The notes under the pieces were generated by a model. It was given only the letters and a program-made list of their open reading frames with translations. It had not been told where the DNA came from and ran no database searches. Source: Membranipora membranacea (lineage: Eukaryota; Bryozoa; Gymnolaemata; Cheilostomatida; Membraniporidae). Taken from it: a stretch of 64,000 nt of DNA. The position numbers and the translations under genes were made by a program. Positions within the stretch are counted from its first letter, which is position 1; every line of letters begins with the position of its first letter. The stretch lies in NCBI GenBank assembly GCA_914767715.1, contig OU612066.1:9987001-10051000 (forward strand), read 5' to 3'. Shown here piece by piece: positions 12,498 to 26,023 of this stretch.

Positions 12498-14324
12498 CAC
12501 AATTAGACAAGGAGCTAAGTTTACTCAAAGAGAAACCCTCGCCGTATCTTATGAATGGGGACTGAGATAAATGATGGAAAAAATCAGTCAGAATGCAGGC
12601 GATATTATTTTTGGCATCCATGGTAATCAGAGGACATTTGATTATGTTGGATGTAAATCAGTTCGACAATTTTATAAAGTCAGCCATTTCTATCACCGTA
12701 ATGCATAGTGACGCCCATTACTCCATGGTTTTCTGCAACAGACCAGTCTACTACGAATCACATCAACCAAGTTAGGTCAGGGGACTATGCTGAAAGAGAA
12801 CACTATCTTCAATGTAACTGACATTTATTTATAAAAAACATATGAAAAAACTTTAATGGTATAAAATATTTGATGAAAATAAGCCAGAGTGGGTGCCATA
12901 GCAAAAAAACATTTAGCAACAGACTACAAAAAAAACTGTTGGCAGGTTGATCGATACCCCCCCCCCCCCCACCGCCTTGTGCAACCAGATATAAAAAGAC
13001 TCCATTCTGTGCAGGTCATGAAGTCATAAGTTGAACCAGATACGAAAAAACCAGAGCACCAGAGAGGAAAGGTCTACTTCAATTACGGCAAGCTTTCAAA
13101 AAGTCACTGAACCGTCATGATAATGTCAATGACAATAATTATGCCTGAAAATGACTGTTGTCTTCAAAATCCATGAGATAGAAAGTGAGAATAACCCATT
13201 ACCAAAATATAAACATGGGAATAAATCTTTTATCTAATATGAATGAGCTTGGAAATATATCCTTGATGGTGATGATAATTTGATGGAGCATTTACCACAA
13301 AAAGTACAGCATAACCGACTGATTCATACATTACACTATCTAAGCATTTACTGTAGCACACAACCGATTGAGCAATAGAGATTTATCTAGTTTTAACAGA
13401 AACAGTCAGTCAATAACACCAGTCTTGACTTTGTTCCTAAACAAAAAATCATATCTGAAGCATGCCGTCAACAAAAACAGGTGTCATTCCAAACAATTTG
13501 ACACCATGATTTATTTTTAGTGATTTTATGTGAAAATAACGTATTTGCGTCTGTTCTCCTGCCAAATTATGACTGGATTTGAGATTCATATATATACCTG
13601 AACCCTTTTATGTAATATATGTATACTGGGTAATAGTTAGTAGTAGAATGTTAATCATGTTGGACTACTCTAGTCTCTGACAACCACAGCTCAAGAGATT
13701 GTATCAGTGGAGGCTTGCAATGTTAGAATAACAGACCAGTACATAGCTTCAGTATGCTTAGCCACCCTGGCATCCCTATAGAATGAAGTGTAGGAGATCC
13801 CTTTGACCTTATATATGAAGGCCCCATCAAACAATGGCATCTCGCAGTACCTGAAGCCTTCAATAATCAATCCATCATCAGTCTTACTTCTTTTCGTACT
13901 TTCTGTTTAGTAGAATTTGGATGCTCTGTGTCATGCGCTTTGTTGTAGTTTTCTATCAGCCAAACTGTGTTAACTCTACAAAAATTCAAGAATATGACTT
14001 ACAGACAACATTTTGTTGTGGTAGGTGTAGGGTGTCGGTTTACATAGGGTGAATTTTATTTGATCTAAATTATCAGGGCAGGTAACAAGGCAGGCATTGC
14101 TGGTTGTGATACCGGTGCTTGTGAAACATGTTGTTCCTCAACATCAGCTTGGCGTACAGCTGCATGAAACATTTGTTAATTGGAATGTGTCATAAAGATA
14201 AGAATTGAGGCATGGAAACCATTCTTACTGAGCAGCCTTGAGTCACAAATTGTAAGAATCTTTTGAGCAGCAAATCCAATAGTGAAAAGGTATCATGCAT
14301 CTCATCTAAATGAGCATTCAACTC
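12498..14324. other. Intergenic region with a poly-C tract
   Basis: No supported gene. A run of 14 C lies at 12957-12970. A reverse-strand stretch at 14060-14160 could carry an alternative last exon of the neighbouring MARCH gene (acceptor near 14159), but its phase gives an almost immediate stop. The rest is plain AT-rich sequence holding the SLC22 3' region. Confidence 0.45.
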
Positions 14325-17307
14325 TCAGCTGGGAATTGCAACTTTCAATGAGATGTATTTCCTGTGATTGCATTTCATTGTTTCTACCAAATGAAGTTAT
14401 CTTGGCTTTACTGTATATAATACACACCTGATAAACCGATGAATAACTTCATATATGGTATGCCTAGCTTTAATTTCCACCGTCATAGCAAGTATAAATG
14501 TTATAAAGAAGACGACCCCACAGGCTAATGCCATCAATTCTCCGAATGTCAGATATGTTTTACCACCGTTTGGAAGCTACAAAAGTTATAATAAACACAA
14601 ATTAGCTACTTATCTCTTTAGTGGTAAGCTAGAAACCACATCAAATGAAACCTTTAAATATAAAGAGCCCATTATATCTGATTTAATCATTAATTCACTC
14701 TAAGTAATGTCCGTAGAGACAGTTTAATGACAGCTAATATACCTATACCCTACACCTGATGCAGGTGATTACCCCTATACCAAGGAAGTGATTAGTCTGA
14801 TACCAAGGACAATATCTTTCATCTCTGGCTAATTTTGGAAGTGATAATCGCTATTGGGCAGCAAAGAAAATAGTTGACATGTGATAGAAGCTCAACAAAG
14901 AAATGAAGTCCAGTGGTGAACCACTACACTACCAGCATATTTCAGCTCTACCACAGCTCATCAGAATATCCTGCCTGAAGTTTTCATGATCAAAGCACCA
15001 TATGCATGAAATCATGTTAGGCCTACCAAGAGACTAACGCCCTCTTCTATATCAAGTTATTGCTTAGATTAAATCCAATCCTGAGCCAGCACCATTTGAT
15101 TGACCTTGCCTCTCTTCCGCCAGCTAAGCTGGATCATAATATATTATTATCTGCGCCATAAAGGCCATTAGGACGGCAGTTACCCCATTATTCACTGCTA
15201 ATTCATGTAAAAGTGCAGTGAACTTATAACATTGGCAATGAAGCGGTCATAAGCCTACATGGCAAAATACTAAGTGAGTGATGAGTGATTCTGTTATAAA
15301 CAGTCTCAAAAAGTCAGACTGGGAAGCGGTATAAGGTTCTAAAGTATAAGTTCCATCAGGGAGGGTACCCCAACCACCCTGGTATTTTTATCGAGGAAGC
15401 GGTCAAGGGTCTAAAGTATAAGTTTTGTTGCTATTTTGTATCTTACCATTCTTACCCGATATTTGTTGGATGTATACGATGCGTTTGTTAGCAGACACTG
15501 TATAGTCACAATAGCACAAACAATCATTAGCACAAGACTGATGATAAAAATACTGTGTAGAATTTTATCTCTGATGTTCATCCTTGGAAGTTTCCACGAT
15601 GTACACTGGAAAATCAGATGATTAAACATGTGTTAGCAGCTAGAACAACATTGAATTTCATATTGTGGTGTTAAATATTATCAAATTATAACATTTGAGA
15701 AATGACAAAAAAGACTATCATGCATAAAATAGAAATCATTAACATCATTGAATCATGTGAGTTGATGACAATTTGAGGATATCATCCCTGAGTGCACATT
15801 TCTCCAAGCACACCTCTCTTAGCAGATAGTAGGTTGATGATATCTCCCTTATATCAATCAATCATCTTTATAACAATATTCCTTTATTTGTTTATGGTAA
15901 ATACATTTTGTTTTTGTAGTAGCATGCAATATGATGGAGCAGCAATGCACACCAACAGCATAGAATCGGGCACCTTATGTTCTGATGTGGTGTGACAGTG
16001 GTTTAGACTTGTAACCATGGTCGGTGTAGGGAAAGGAAGTACCATGACAGAATAGAATTCAGGAGCATGTGTCACTTTGAAATTCAAATTTCGAACTTCC
16101 AAACTTCCTATTTGCATAATCAATCATGTCACAATTGACAGTGCATAACAACAATACCACAGGGCAAGGACACTATCCTTACTAAGTGACAAAGCATGTC
16201 TCCGATAAACATCCATCACTATCTGCTCCAGGTCTAATACCAGTGATTGGCTTCAATAGCTCATCAATTTAGAGCAAGTTGTCTAAACGCCTAATTATTG
16301 ATGACAGGCAGAAGAGAGACTGTATGTCTCTGATGACTTACTTTGATAAACTTTCGTTTCCTGTACTGATACCCACACAACTCGCATTGAGAAGGATATT
16401 CATATTTCCTGTGCCTTGTTCTTGTCTCAATCCATTTCTGTAATCGATAGCAACCACATACAGGTACATATTACATATAACAATTTACTGATAGCTCGGT
16501 AGGTTACAATTTGGTATTATGTGGGTGAAACCTAATCTGAGTTGAACAATACTAGCCAATAAAGACCTTGTTGTTAAGTCAAACAAAATCACGTTGATAC
16601 TTAAAATTGAAATATGAGACGACCATGAGTATAACTTGAGAACCAGCACAGTACACCGTTATGGTAATACAAGTCGTTGTATTTCACATCGAAACAAAAG
16701 GCGGTCGGCATGACCGTGGCTCAACCCAATATGGGCGTAAAAAAGTGTCAAGTCAAATGCACACTCAACTGTAACAAATAATACCCGAAAAGCTCATAAC
16801 AGACTCTCATTTGAATGTCAAGATATAACCTACCCGTAGACATGTGCCGTGTATGTGTTTGAGAGATCCATCACATCGACAGGGTGTCATGAGTACATTG
16901 TTCTTTTCGCTAGGATTCTGACAGATCCGACAAACAGGATGCAGTGAGGATAGTGTCGAGGAATATGGAGTCATTTCATAGCTGATTTTATATTGATATA
17001 AGTTGGAGGGCACCTGTGACTGTGAAGAAGACGCAACAGAACATTGACTGCCAAAATCCGTCTCTAGTGGCTGTTCACTATAACTCTCTAGAGGTAGTTG
17101 CCTATGTATGGTATCCGCGATAGTGAAGGAAGAGGTATCCACATGGGCTGGAAAATCTGTTTCTAGTGGTTGGGCAGCAGTGTCTGTTGGAACTATGGTG
17201 GAAGGTGATGCCAATAGAGGCTCACATGCTTCTGTTCCAGCATTGGTCGAATCGGCCGAAACCGAGGAAGCATTGGGTAATTGAGCAAATTGAGATTCAG
17301 CCATCAT
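14325..17307 (-). CDS. MARCH-family membrane E3 ubiquitin ligase (RING-CH)
   Basis: Reverse-strand exons: 16834-17307, 16342-16437, 15456-15605 and 14428-14576, all in phase. A possible short last exon is 14325-14361, for about 302 residues in all. A Ser/Thr-rich N-terminal region of about 125 residues holds two copies of QPLETDF (residues 46-52 and 79-85). It is followed by a RING-CH finger split over exons 1 and 2: CRIC, CRC, HGTC, CELC, the C4HC3 spacing of MARCH ligases. Exon 3 encodes one membrane helix (near IFIISLVLMIVCAIV) and exon 4 a second after LTFGELMALACG. MARCH proteins ubiquitinate membrane proteins and steer their endocytosis. The C-terminus is uncertain; the candidate last exon has a weak acceptor and a second candidate lies near 14144-14159. 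Confidence 0.87.
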
Positions 17308-19387
17308 TTACTAACTGCACAAATTTAAAGTTTTGAGTAGACCTCAAATGTGTCAGACATCTGCAGTATTTTATCTGCAACAAGAATCCTGACACTGGAT
17401 CAACTTCGACTCTACAGTAAAGAAACATCAAATGTACAAACTCAGCCGAAGACAAATTAAAGTGACAAACTATATTCTAAGTTACTGATGTTGAAACATG
17501 AATTGGTTGGTACATGGACAGAGGGAGTCCTAGCAAAATTAGGCCTAAACGAAAATTCCGTGCTAGGCAGCTGAGTAAAATCTCGGTACGGAAGTTAGTA
17601 GGGTGAACCAACCAACTTTTATATTACTACCGATCATGGATAGGTGAATAGTATTATACAGTCTTCCAAGGATCTAGGCCAGCACTTGTGGGTAACATGA
17701 GACTGTGCTGGAAAAGCTGATAAACAGGGCGTGGCGGTTGGTGAATATGTGAATGGTCATTCATGGTTAGTAAGAACTGCAATTTGATATGCTACTCTAC
17801 TGCCTTAGGTCATGGGCCCCTGGGACTTACATGTCTTTACTTTGCCAAAGTCCACTATGATCCACTATGATAGTGGACATTGGCAAAGTGCAAAGTAAAG
17901 ACATGCAAGTCCCAGGGGCCCATGCCTTTTAGGTGAAGTTTATCGTATCTAACTGTAGTTGGTCAAGGGAGAGATAGGAGTGAAAATAACTAGATACACA
18001 TTATTCAGGGTCGATAGATGTGCCTATCTACCAACATCAATACAGATAGGATTCAAATCAATCCCACTCTACCAGGTCCAGTCTTAGGGCTAGGCCAAAT
18101 TCATTGCCAAGCCACAACCAGCAAGTGCTCTACTACTCTACTGTCACTGTGACTCTCTTATCTATTCTATGGGTCTAGTGTAAAAACATCCATATGATCA
18201 AATATAACAAAAATGTTACCTACATTGACTGCAGAGAAGACTTTTCACAGCTGAGAGTGAGACTAGGTAGATGTTAATACAAAACTTGTATCTAGCCGAT
18301 ATCAAGGGTCATGGTGTCTAAGAATAGAATACACTTACCAAGATTTCCCAAAACCTCTTGAGCAAAGCTTACGCAGTATTGATATATTAGCTCTGCTCTT
18401 GAGTGCAGAATTCTCAATTGTGATTGGTCAGCTGTTGTTTATAGATCTGATCCTGTAATACTACTTTCAATATGGGAAGGGGACATAGTCACCTCTCCTC
18501 AACGACAATTAAAGGGCTATTAATTCTTTAGCCTAAGATATTTGACCTCATGTGAACTCTAAAAGAATGGATCTGATTGGCCAATGGATAAAGGTCATTC
18601 AGAAGAGGCAAGTTCAAGTAGTAGATAGATAATCGAGGTAGTAGTTGACAGTAATTAGTAGTTAGAGTGGATTGGAGAGTAGAACTATAGGAGTAAAAGG
18701 TGGAACTTCATAATCATACACGTGAGTAGCATTGTAGCCTATGTACTGCTCTACTGCTGGTAAACCCTAATGACATATGGTCAAACAGCATTCTGAAACA
18801 ATATGTCAACTCAAGCAATGTTGGCTCAGTCTGACTGAATGAGTCTTTTAACTAAAAAAGGTCAGGAGTTTGTCAGTCCTTCAATTGAAACATTGCTGCC
18901 AGAGACCCACTTGTTGGGATAGATCTTAAGTGCTCACCTTCTTAGCATAGGCCCTTATCCGTACATGCCTTTATGCCAACCAACGTCTGGGCATTGGCAA
19001 ATGTCCCAGGGATCCTACCTTTTAATATATTACCGAATAGAAAGTAATAGCCGGTTGGTCATCGCACCTGTCCTGCAGCACCCACTTGACGAGTGTCCAG
19101 ACTCCTGCATTCAAGTGCCAACAATAGACCTGGCTGACAGACTAGGGTTTATTGCAGCTTTGATCCTAAGCATAAAAACATATGTGGCGAGCCAAGCCCA
19201 GCCAACCCATGTCTTCAGATTTACGTTAGGATGATAGATGAATCTGTATAGAAACCTGTAGGCCTATCCAGTGCCTGGCGATATTCCTTTATTTATTTCG
19301 ATAACATTGAATGATAAAAGTTTATATCTACAATATATATATCTATATATATAATCCTTTAAATTTACAGGACTGTTTGCTCCTATA
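17308..19387. other. Divergent intergenic region between MARCH and RhoGEF genes
   Basis: The two flanking genes point away from each other, so this 2.1 kb should hold both promoters. It contains a foldback element at 17811-17924. An acceptor-like TTTACAG ends at about 19370, just upstream of the RhoGEF ATG, which implies at least one untranslated 5' exon in this region. A short segment near 18993-19012 resembles the inner arm of the same foldback family. No coding gene is supported. Confidence 0.5.
17811..17924. mobile_element. Foldback element, family A copy 1
   Basis: A near-palindrome of 114 bp. The left arm begins CATGGGCCCCTGGGACTTAC and the right arm ends in GTCCCAGGGGCCCATG. The arms run about 50 bp each and close on a short loop that includes a tandem ATGATCCACT-type repeat. 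Related copies lie at 25523-25643 and 61104-61267. Flanks CCTTAGGT and CCTTTTAGG are similar but not an exact duplication. Confidence 0.8.
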
Positions 19388-22300
19388 ATGGACAACAAAT
19401 GTAGATGTGAGAAGATTGTGAAGGAGATTATATCCACAGAAGAGAGCTATGTAAAGCACCTCAGACTCATACTGAAGGTGAGATTAATGTCAAAAGCTGT
19501 GACCTAGTTGTGATAACAGATCCATGATTTATGTCCGGATCTGGCCTCGTTACCCGTCAGCTAGGCCTATGAGTCTCGGATCGCATTAGTCGGCTGAGCA
19601 AAGTTGTTTGCGATCACTTGTATGCGATTTCCAGCCCACAGTTTTCAATCTCATGTCAGTTTGAATCTTGATGTTGATTTGTTGCGAACATGTCACTGAT
19701 GATTTCTTATCTAATGGAATTGCTCTCTGTACATTGATTTATATCCGATTTTACGAGGAAAATATTGACAAACATACATACCATTATTGTCTTTCGTTGT
19801 TGTAGTATTTCCAGGAGCCGCTGTTGAAATCTGGATTACTCCCCAAGCATGTGATCTCGCTGATATTCAGTAACTTAACACAGCTTATAGGAGTGAATGA
19901 AGAGTTGCTTACAGAGTTATATGAACGATCAATCGGAGAGGCTTTTTTGTCTGTTACACCCTACTTCAAACTCTACGCCTCATATGCCAGGTCACATGAG
20001 CATGCCCTGAAAACTCTCATGGTAGGTCTCTTAAATCCAGATCTATGATCGTCAATCAAGACACATAATCATGGGTAAATGGCATAGCTCTTTTTAGGAT
20101 TGCTGCCATGCGCCACGTATAATAAACACATTATCCAATGAATGGCATCTCATCGTGATACTACAATATTGTTATTTACCAGTTTGGACTTGGGATATCT
20201 ATGCTTCAGTGTTGAATTTTGCAGATATTAAAATAGTTTAGAAAATTATATACCCTACTTTATTGAATTATAAACAAAGTTTAATTTGCTGGGCTGGCCA
20301 AGAATTTTCCAACACAGAAGTTTGAATGTTTTTTTACGAATTGAAATCAGCTATTGGTGAAAGTTTTTTCAAAGACAGATGATCAGTTAGACTAGATGTT
20401 GGCTAGGTTAAATGATAGCTCCCAAGATTAATGGAAATTCTAAACCCGCTACCATTATCATGTTTTGTCAAGTTTTCGACGTTTTGATGGGATTATCGAA
20501 TCAGTTGACCTTATCCATTAGCTTGCTCTTTGTAATGGGATAAGCGAAAAGGGATTAGTTTGGTTTTGACATTGGCGTGTTGGAAAAGTCTTGTATGACA
20601 TTCAATGCAACGAGGGTGCCATATATGTGCTATTATGCAGTCATATGTGCTTTGTTTGTCAATAAACTAGTACACATCCTAATTTGTTAGGAATGGGAGC
20701 AGAAAAATGTGAAGTTTTCAGAGTTCAGACGTTCACAGGAGATGCATTTTGAGCTATCAGGGCTGAAGCTCAATGCATTATTGATAACACCAGTGCAGAG
20801 GATTCCCAGGTTAGTAGGTCACTGAAAACAATCAACTATTCTGCAACCAAGGACATGCTCGTCCCAGGAAAGAACTGCTGTATACTTGTTTGCAAAGAAT
20901 CATGTAGGCCTAGAGATAGATGATGAGCCTGATTTGGTATCTGTGTTAATTGCGCTCCTTACACTTTGCTTGTGGTAGACTGTCTTCGCTGATCCCTGCA
21001 TATAAACTGCACATCATACCTAGTCTCCATCTTGGAGTTGGGGAATTATTTCCATACTAATAATCTTTGCAGGGTTATCTGCTCATTGTTCTTTTAGTTC
21101 AGTGAGCGGATAGCTCAGATATTCTTTGGATGACAAGGATCTCTATATGTACACCATTGGTGTCCTTTCATTTCAGGTATAAACTGTTGTTAGAAGAACT
21201 TATAAATAATATGGACCCTTTAGACAGTGACTATGAGAATATACAAAGTGAGTAATATATTGCTCGTATCTCAGGAAAGTCAAAGCGTCAACCTCCCTTG
21301 TGAAAGGACGTACCATGCTGAAATTTGGCAAAAATAAAGGCACAAACTGAATATTTTTCCGCATTCACTTGCTCACAGATACAGCATATATGAGGATGGC
21401 AGCTTGTTCTTGTTGTTTCATACCATGAAAACCGACTCATGAGTTCTATTCACAACTACAATGGGTAGAAACACAGTCACAGATTACTAACACATTCATT
21501 GTTCATTTTTATAGTGGCCTGTGAAAAAATAGGTGATACTGCATCATACATCAACACTCATATTAAGAACTATGACAACACACAGAGAATGGTAGAGATT
21601 CAAAAACGAGTCGGTGGAGAGAAAAAATTAAATATAATGGAGCCAGGTCGAGTCTTCATCAAGGAAGGCTTATTGAATAAGGTATGTACTAGACCTGAAG
21701 ATACAACATACAGCAGTGCGCAGTCTTTGTTTTTCCACACATTTATGAGCATCTATTCTCACTGATTCCAAAACAGAAGGTAATCAAGACATAGACAGAC
21801 ATTTATTACGATGGTAGTAATATTGTGAGGCATGGCTGAATCGCTATTTTTTAAAATCTTATTTATAAAGATTAAATTGAGTTATGGTAGCCTAAGCAAT
21901 ACAATAAAGAAAGTTTATGGAAGAGAGGATATACTCTAAAAATAGGTAGGGTAAAATAGGGTGTATATATGTTGTTAGTGATATTTTCACTCCTTTCACA
22001 GATCTTCATCTCCCCACATGAATCGTTTCATCATTTCTAATATCATTTTATAGGTTTGTGCCAAAGGGAAGCGTTCTCAGGAGAGGATGCTGTTTCTGTT
22101 TTCTGATATGTTTATGTATGCTAAAGTCGACTCCTCAGGAAACTACTCTGCTTGTAATTTACTACCACTACACAAGTGCGAGGTGTCCACTGTACTTTTC
22201 AAACAGTCTTCTGAGAGCAAAAATTCACAGGGTGGTCTTTTCAGGGTGAGTAGACGAATAGACTGTGATAGCATGCATTGCCTGTATATCATATTAACCG

Positions 22301-23588
22301 ATTGCCCTTCATGAGTTGGAGGAAATATGATGCGGTGAAATGGCTTGGATAATATGCATATAAAATAGAATCATCATAATTTCTTGCCCCGTGTCAGACT
22401 GTCAGTGAAAGGTTTTACCTGTTTACGGATCAATTATTTCAACATTGAGGTTGATGACAACTTGCCATATACTTGAACACGTCTACACACAAATGTAAGG
22501 ATATGATATTGATTTATCAAGATCAGGAACAAGCAAATCAAATGTATACAGATATGTGTTTATTTTCTCTTATTGTAGATCTGTTGTCTGGAATCTCAAT
22601 TTTTATTTTATTCTGAGAGTAGGAAAGAAGTATCTGACTGGTTAGATGCCCTGAATACTGCCATTTCGTAAGTTTCTGTGAATCTTAATCTTATTTTTTG
22701 GTCCAGCCATTCTCTTATCATAGGATGCGCGATAATGACTTCTGCAGTAATCTGCTTCTGTTGTGTAGTGAACTGCTGATGTGATAATTCCAGGTTTGAG
22801 AGTTATGAGACCCGCATGATACCAACACTGCAGGCCAGGTCCAGATAAGTTTTTTTTCAAGTGCAACGAAGGTCAGTCACATTTTGGGACGTACTCTTGG
22901 TCACCCTGCACGTACAGAAATGGCTTTCATGGATATCGCTGCTAGCTCTGTGATAATAATATTCACTCTTTTCAGGGTCTATCGCCAGGATCGGCGATCC
23001 TTGAGAAAGGAAAGTAGTGGGAAGAGACCCACTAGGGCAAAACAACTCAACGCTAAATACAAGAAGATTCCTTTAGCTAAACAACCAGTAGTCACTAATA
23101 ATAATAACGATCCGTTCCCATCTCCTCTCTCACACAAGGTAACTATCACTTTTTTCATCAACTATTGACCAACCAAGAAATTAGTTATAAATAACCGATA
23201 TATATAGCTATAGCAAATCGTGCCCAATGATTTTGGAATTGGATGTTGTACTTGTGTTGCAATCTAATCTAGCAACTAGTGTTTTCTTTGATTTGGGTGA
23301 CAGTTACTGTTATGAGCTGAGTTGGGAAGCCAGTTATAGCCAAACAACGGAAATAAATTACTTCTGTATGTAAAGTGGTCTTTATCCAGTAATTGGAGTT
23401 GTGTCACTATGAAATGTTTCAGACAACTCCAATTTTTTGGCACTGTTGGTCACAGAAATATGTTTTGACAATATTCATTATACTTTTAGGATCCTCAGAA
23501 TGAGCGATCTGGCACAAAAAGATCGATTCATGCAGTTTTTAGCTGTACTCCAGTCATCAAGAAGAAGAGGCGTACTAGTCTTTTATAG
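19388..23588 (+). CDS. DH-PH Rho guanine nucleotide exchange factor, ARHGEF39-like
   Basis: Nine coding exons: 19388-19477, 19806-20021, 20691-20809, 21177-21247, 21515-21681, 22054-22245, 22579-22667, 22976-23138 and 23490-23588. All join in phase to give 401 residues. A DH domain (about residues 5-195) opens with IVKEIISTEESYVKHL and includes the conserved LLITPVQRIPRYKLLLEEL helix that contacts Rho GTPases. A PH domain follows (about 215-315), with GLLNK, RMLFLFSDMFMYAK and a terminal helix DWLDALNTAI. The tail of about 80 residues is Lys/Arg-rich with a KKKRR cluster near the end. No SH3 or FYVE domain is seen. This short DH-PH layout resembles ARHGEF39; FGD-type proteins are larger. It should activate a Rho-family GTPase at the membrane; which GTPase is unknown. 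Confidence 0.9.
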
Positions 23589-24014
23589 TAAGAACATTTT
23601 AATCTATTCACAACTGATTTTATCTGTTTTTAGTTGTTTTACCCTTGTTATTATCAAATTATTGCTCAGCTTTACGGATTATTTTGTATCTGGTTGTGAT
23701 CTGCGATCTGCAGTTCAAGTATTTGTTCCCTTGCTTCTTATTTTATTGAAATCCAGTTTTCAACATAGTTTTAGTTTTGTTTCCGACGCATATTGAGATT
23801 AGATTTGACCTGAACCCTGTGATCCTTACCTCTCAGAGACTTCCATCAGACTCCACTGCATAATATGACAGTCTGGGGCACGAATCAAACTGCTTCCAAT
23901 GAATGATTTTTAAGAAATGGTTTCCTTGCAACAATAATAGCGATATATATTTTGATAAATAGAGAATATACTATGAAAACCATAACAAGTCAAATTTGAT
24001 TCAAATGCAGATAA
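23589..24014. other. Short convergent intergenic region
   Basis: The RhoGEF gene and UFC1 converge on these 426 bp, which must contain both 3' ends. No gene is seen. Confidence 0.5.
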
Positions 24015-26023
24015 TCATGAGTCACCAGAAGATTTCTCTTTATATGTCACTATTCCTTTCTCTATCATGTCTGGAATTTCTACAGCAAGCCACGGCCCCA
24101 ACTACAAACAAAAATGGTCACTCAATCAGTCAAATCAACAACCTATGTGAGATATTCAATAAGAACTTACAAACAAAATAGCTTGAGTAGTAATACTTGA
24201 AAAATGTGCTATGGATATCCAAGTTTGAGAATGATCATTTGAACCACAACTTTTACTTCAATATTCAGAACTCAAACTTACCCCTAGTGCAAACGCATGT
24301 GCGATTCCAAATTTGGGAACATTCTTTGCCCATAGAGGTTTGAAGTGGTCTGTCAGACATATTTTACCACCTCGATACATTTTTGCAGTCTTGCCATCTA
24401 GTTCCGGTAAAGCTATTTCTATTGATGTAGAAGGATAAGTTACAGGTATCTATAACAAATGAGCACAAGATAATATACGAAACCATGACAGTGGCATGTG
24501 GCTGCTGTATAATTATGGGGATGCAGATATGATGAATTGTTAATTTTATGGGCAGGCAAAATTTTTGATTGCAAGCTATGTATAACAACTTCAATATTTT
24601 CTTTTTTCATTAGACCATTTGCATCACAAACTTCATTTGAAATTAACATTGACACCAACATCTCACTCAAATAAATGTATCAGTGGCCCTGATCAGTGAT
24701 TTCTCTCTGCATCCACCCTAAATTGATAAATAAACGGAAGGCTACGGTTTATTGTATGGAAATTATCTAAAATATGCTCGTTTCTAGTGGGAAAATAGAT
24801 GTAGGGGCTAGGGAGGGCATCTAGATCACAGTATTATATTGGGGGAGCCAATACTTACATCAAACTCTACATCAAATTCATATTTCAGCCTGTCCTGCAT
24901 GTGCCAGCATTTACCAAACCATCTTGTACCTTCCTTATTAGCTTCTAATCGAAACCAATCATTATCTTCAGCTTTGTTCTTCTCAATATACTGCAAATCA
25001 TGAAACAGGATATCGTGAAAGGGATAACTAGATCATACAGTGATGAACCTGTTAGTCCGTTGACCTACATCATGGCCTCCATTGGATTGCAAGCCTTTCT
25101 TTTGCCTATGTTTAAAATCAACCACCAAAAATCGTGCTGAGTTCCAAACATGGGAAAATTCAAGCTCACAATCCCCATGCCCTACTACACAGAGACCGTG
25201 TGAGTAAAAGGAGGGGATGGCCGATAAAAAAGAAGATTTGATCATGTAGCTCACAGACATATATACATATAGATATTTCTATATGTAAGTATTTGTAAGC
25301 ATATGTTAGTAGTACCTTCAGAGACAACACTGTCATGCTAGCTCAGGGGTACTGTGGATCTAACAGGCTTACTAGTAGCACATGATTGGATTTAAAGATT
25401 TCATTTGGGTAAGGGTCCTATAATTATATTTTAGAGGGCTTGGCAAGCTCTTCCCCTAAGTCTACCTGGCACCTGATAATAATTGTTTCTTTTTCTGGTA
25501 AACAGACACAATACATACCATCCATGGGCCCCTGGGACATACATGTCTTCACTTTGCCAATGTCCAGTATCAACCACTTGTTTTCTGGGTGGTTGATACT
25601 GGCCATTGGCAAAGTAAAGACATGTAAGTCCCAGGGGCCCATGAGATTGAGACCATCACAGCAGTAGAATAATAATGGTAGGGATATTATCTTCTTGGTT
25701 ATCTGCTTATGTAGGAAAACAGTTGGTTGTTTGGTTAAGCTTTTCTCCCAAGTTTAGGTGTTGTCAAAGAAATAGTTAAGCTACTAGTAAACCAGCTAGT
25801 AACTTTACTACTATTGTATTACACAACCAAACAGTCCAAGCCAAGGAAGTGGTGTTTTTTTGGTTCAATTTGTGATTATAAAAATAGGCTCAACTTACAG
25901 CAATAAGGCATTGGTACTCTTCCTTCAACCTCTGAATATATAGATCTCCATCTCTGGGCCCAGCCTTGGTCTTCAAAAGAGGGATTTGACCTAAAGTTTT
26001 CTTGGTGGCAGCATCAACCATGA
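24015..26023 (-). CDS. UFC1: UFM1-conjugating enzyme 1 (E2), with apparent frameshift in exon 1
   Basis: Reverse-strand exons: 25899-26023, 24859-24990, 24282-24449 and 24015-24101. Exons 2-4 read without interruption and match UFC1 closely: [29 protein letters not shown] and LTDHFKPLW. The active-site Cys is that of GGKIC, which accepts UFM1 from UBA5. The UFM1 pathway modifies ribosomal and ER proteins. Expected length is about 169 residues against 167 in human. Exon 1 starts [14 protein letters not shown], and the [17 protein letters not shown] segment that follows is also typical, but the two lie in different frames. There is a 2-bp excess in a CT-rich run near 25976-25983, and read literally the frame stops a few codons later. 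Intron 1 carries a foldback element. Could be an assembly error, an allele, or a broken gene. Confidence 0.88.
25523..25643. mobile_element. Foldback element, family A copy 2
   Basis: A 121-bp near-palindrome in UFC1 intron 1. The left arm begins CATGGGCCCCTGGGACATAC and the right arm ends GTCCCAGGGGCCCATG. The inner arms pair through a CCATTGGCAAAGT segment and a GGTTGATACTGG segment. It shares the outer about 45 bp with the copy at 17811-17924. Confidence 0.82.

Noticed and set aside
14455-14703. 82-codon forward frame
   Set aside because: It overlaps the second membrane-helix exon of the MARCH gene on the opposite strand and is its shadow.
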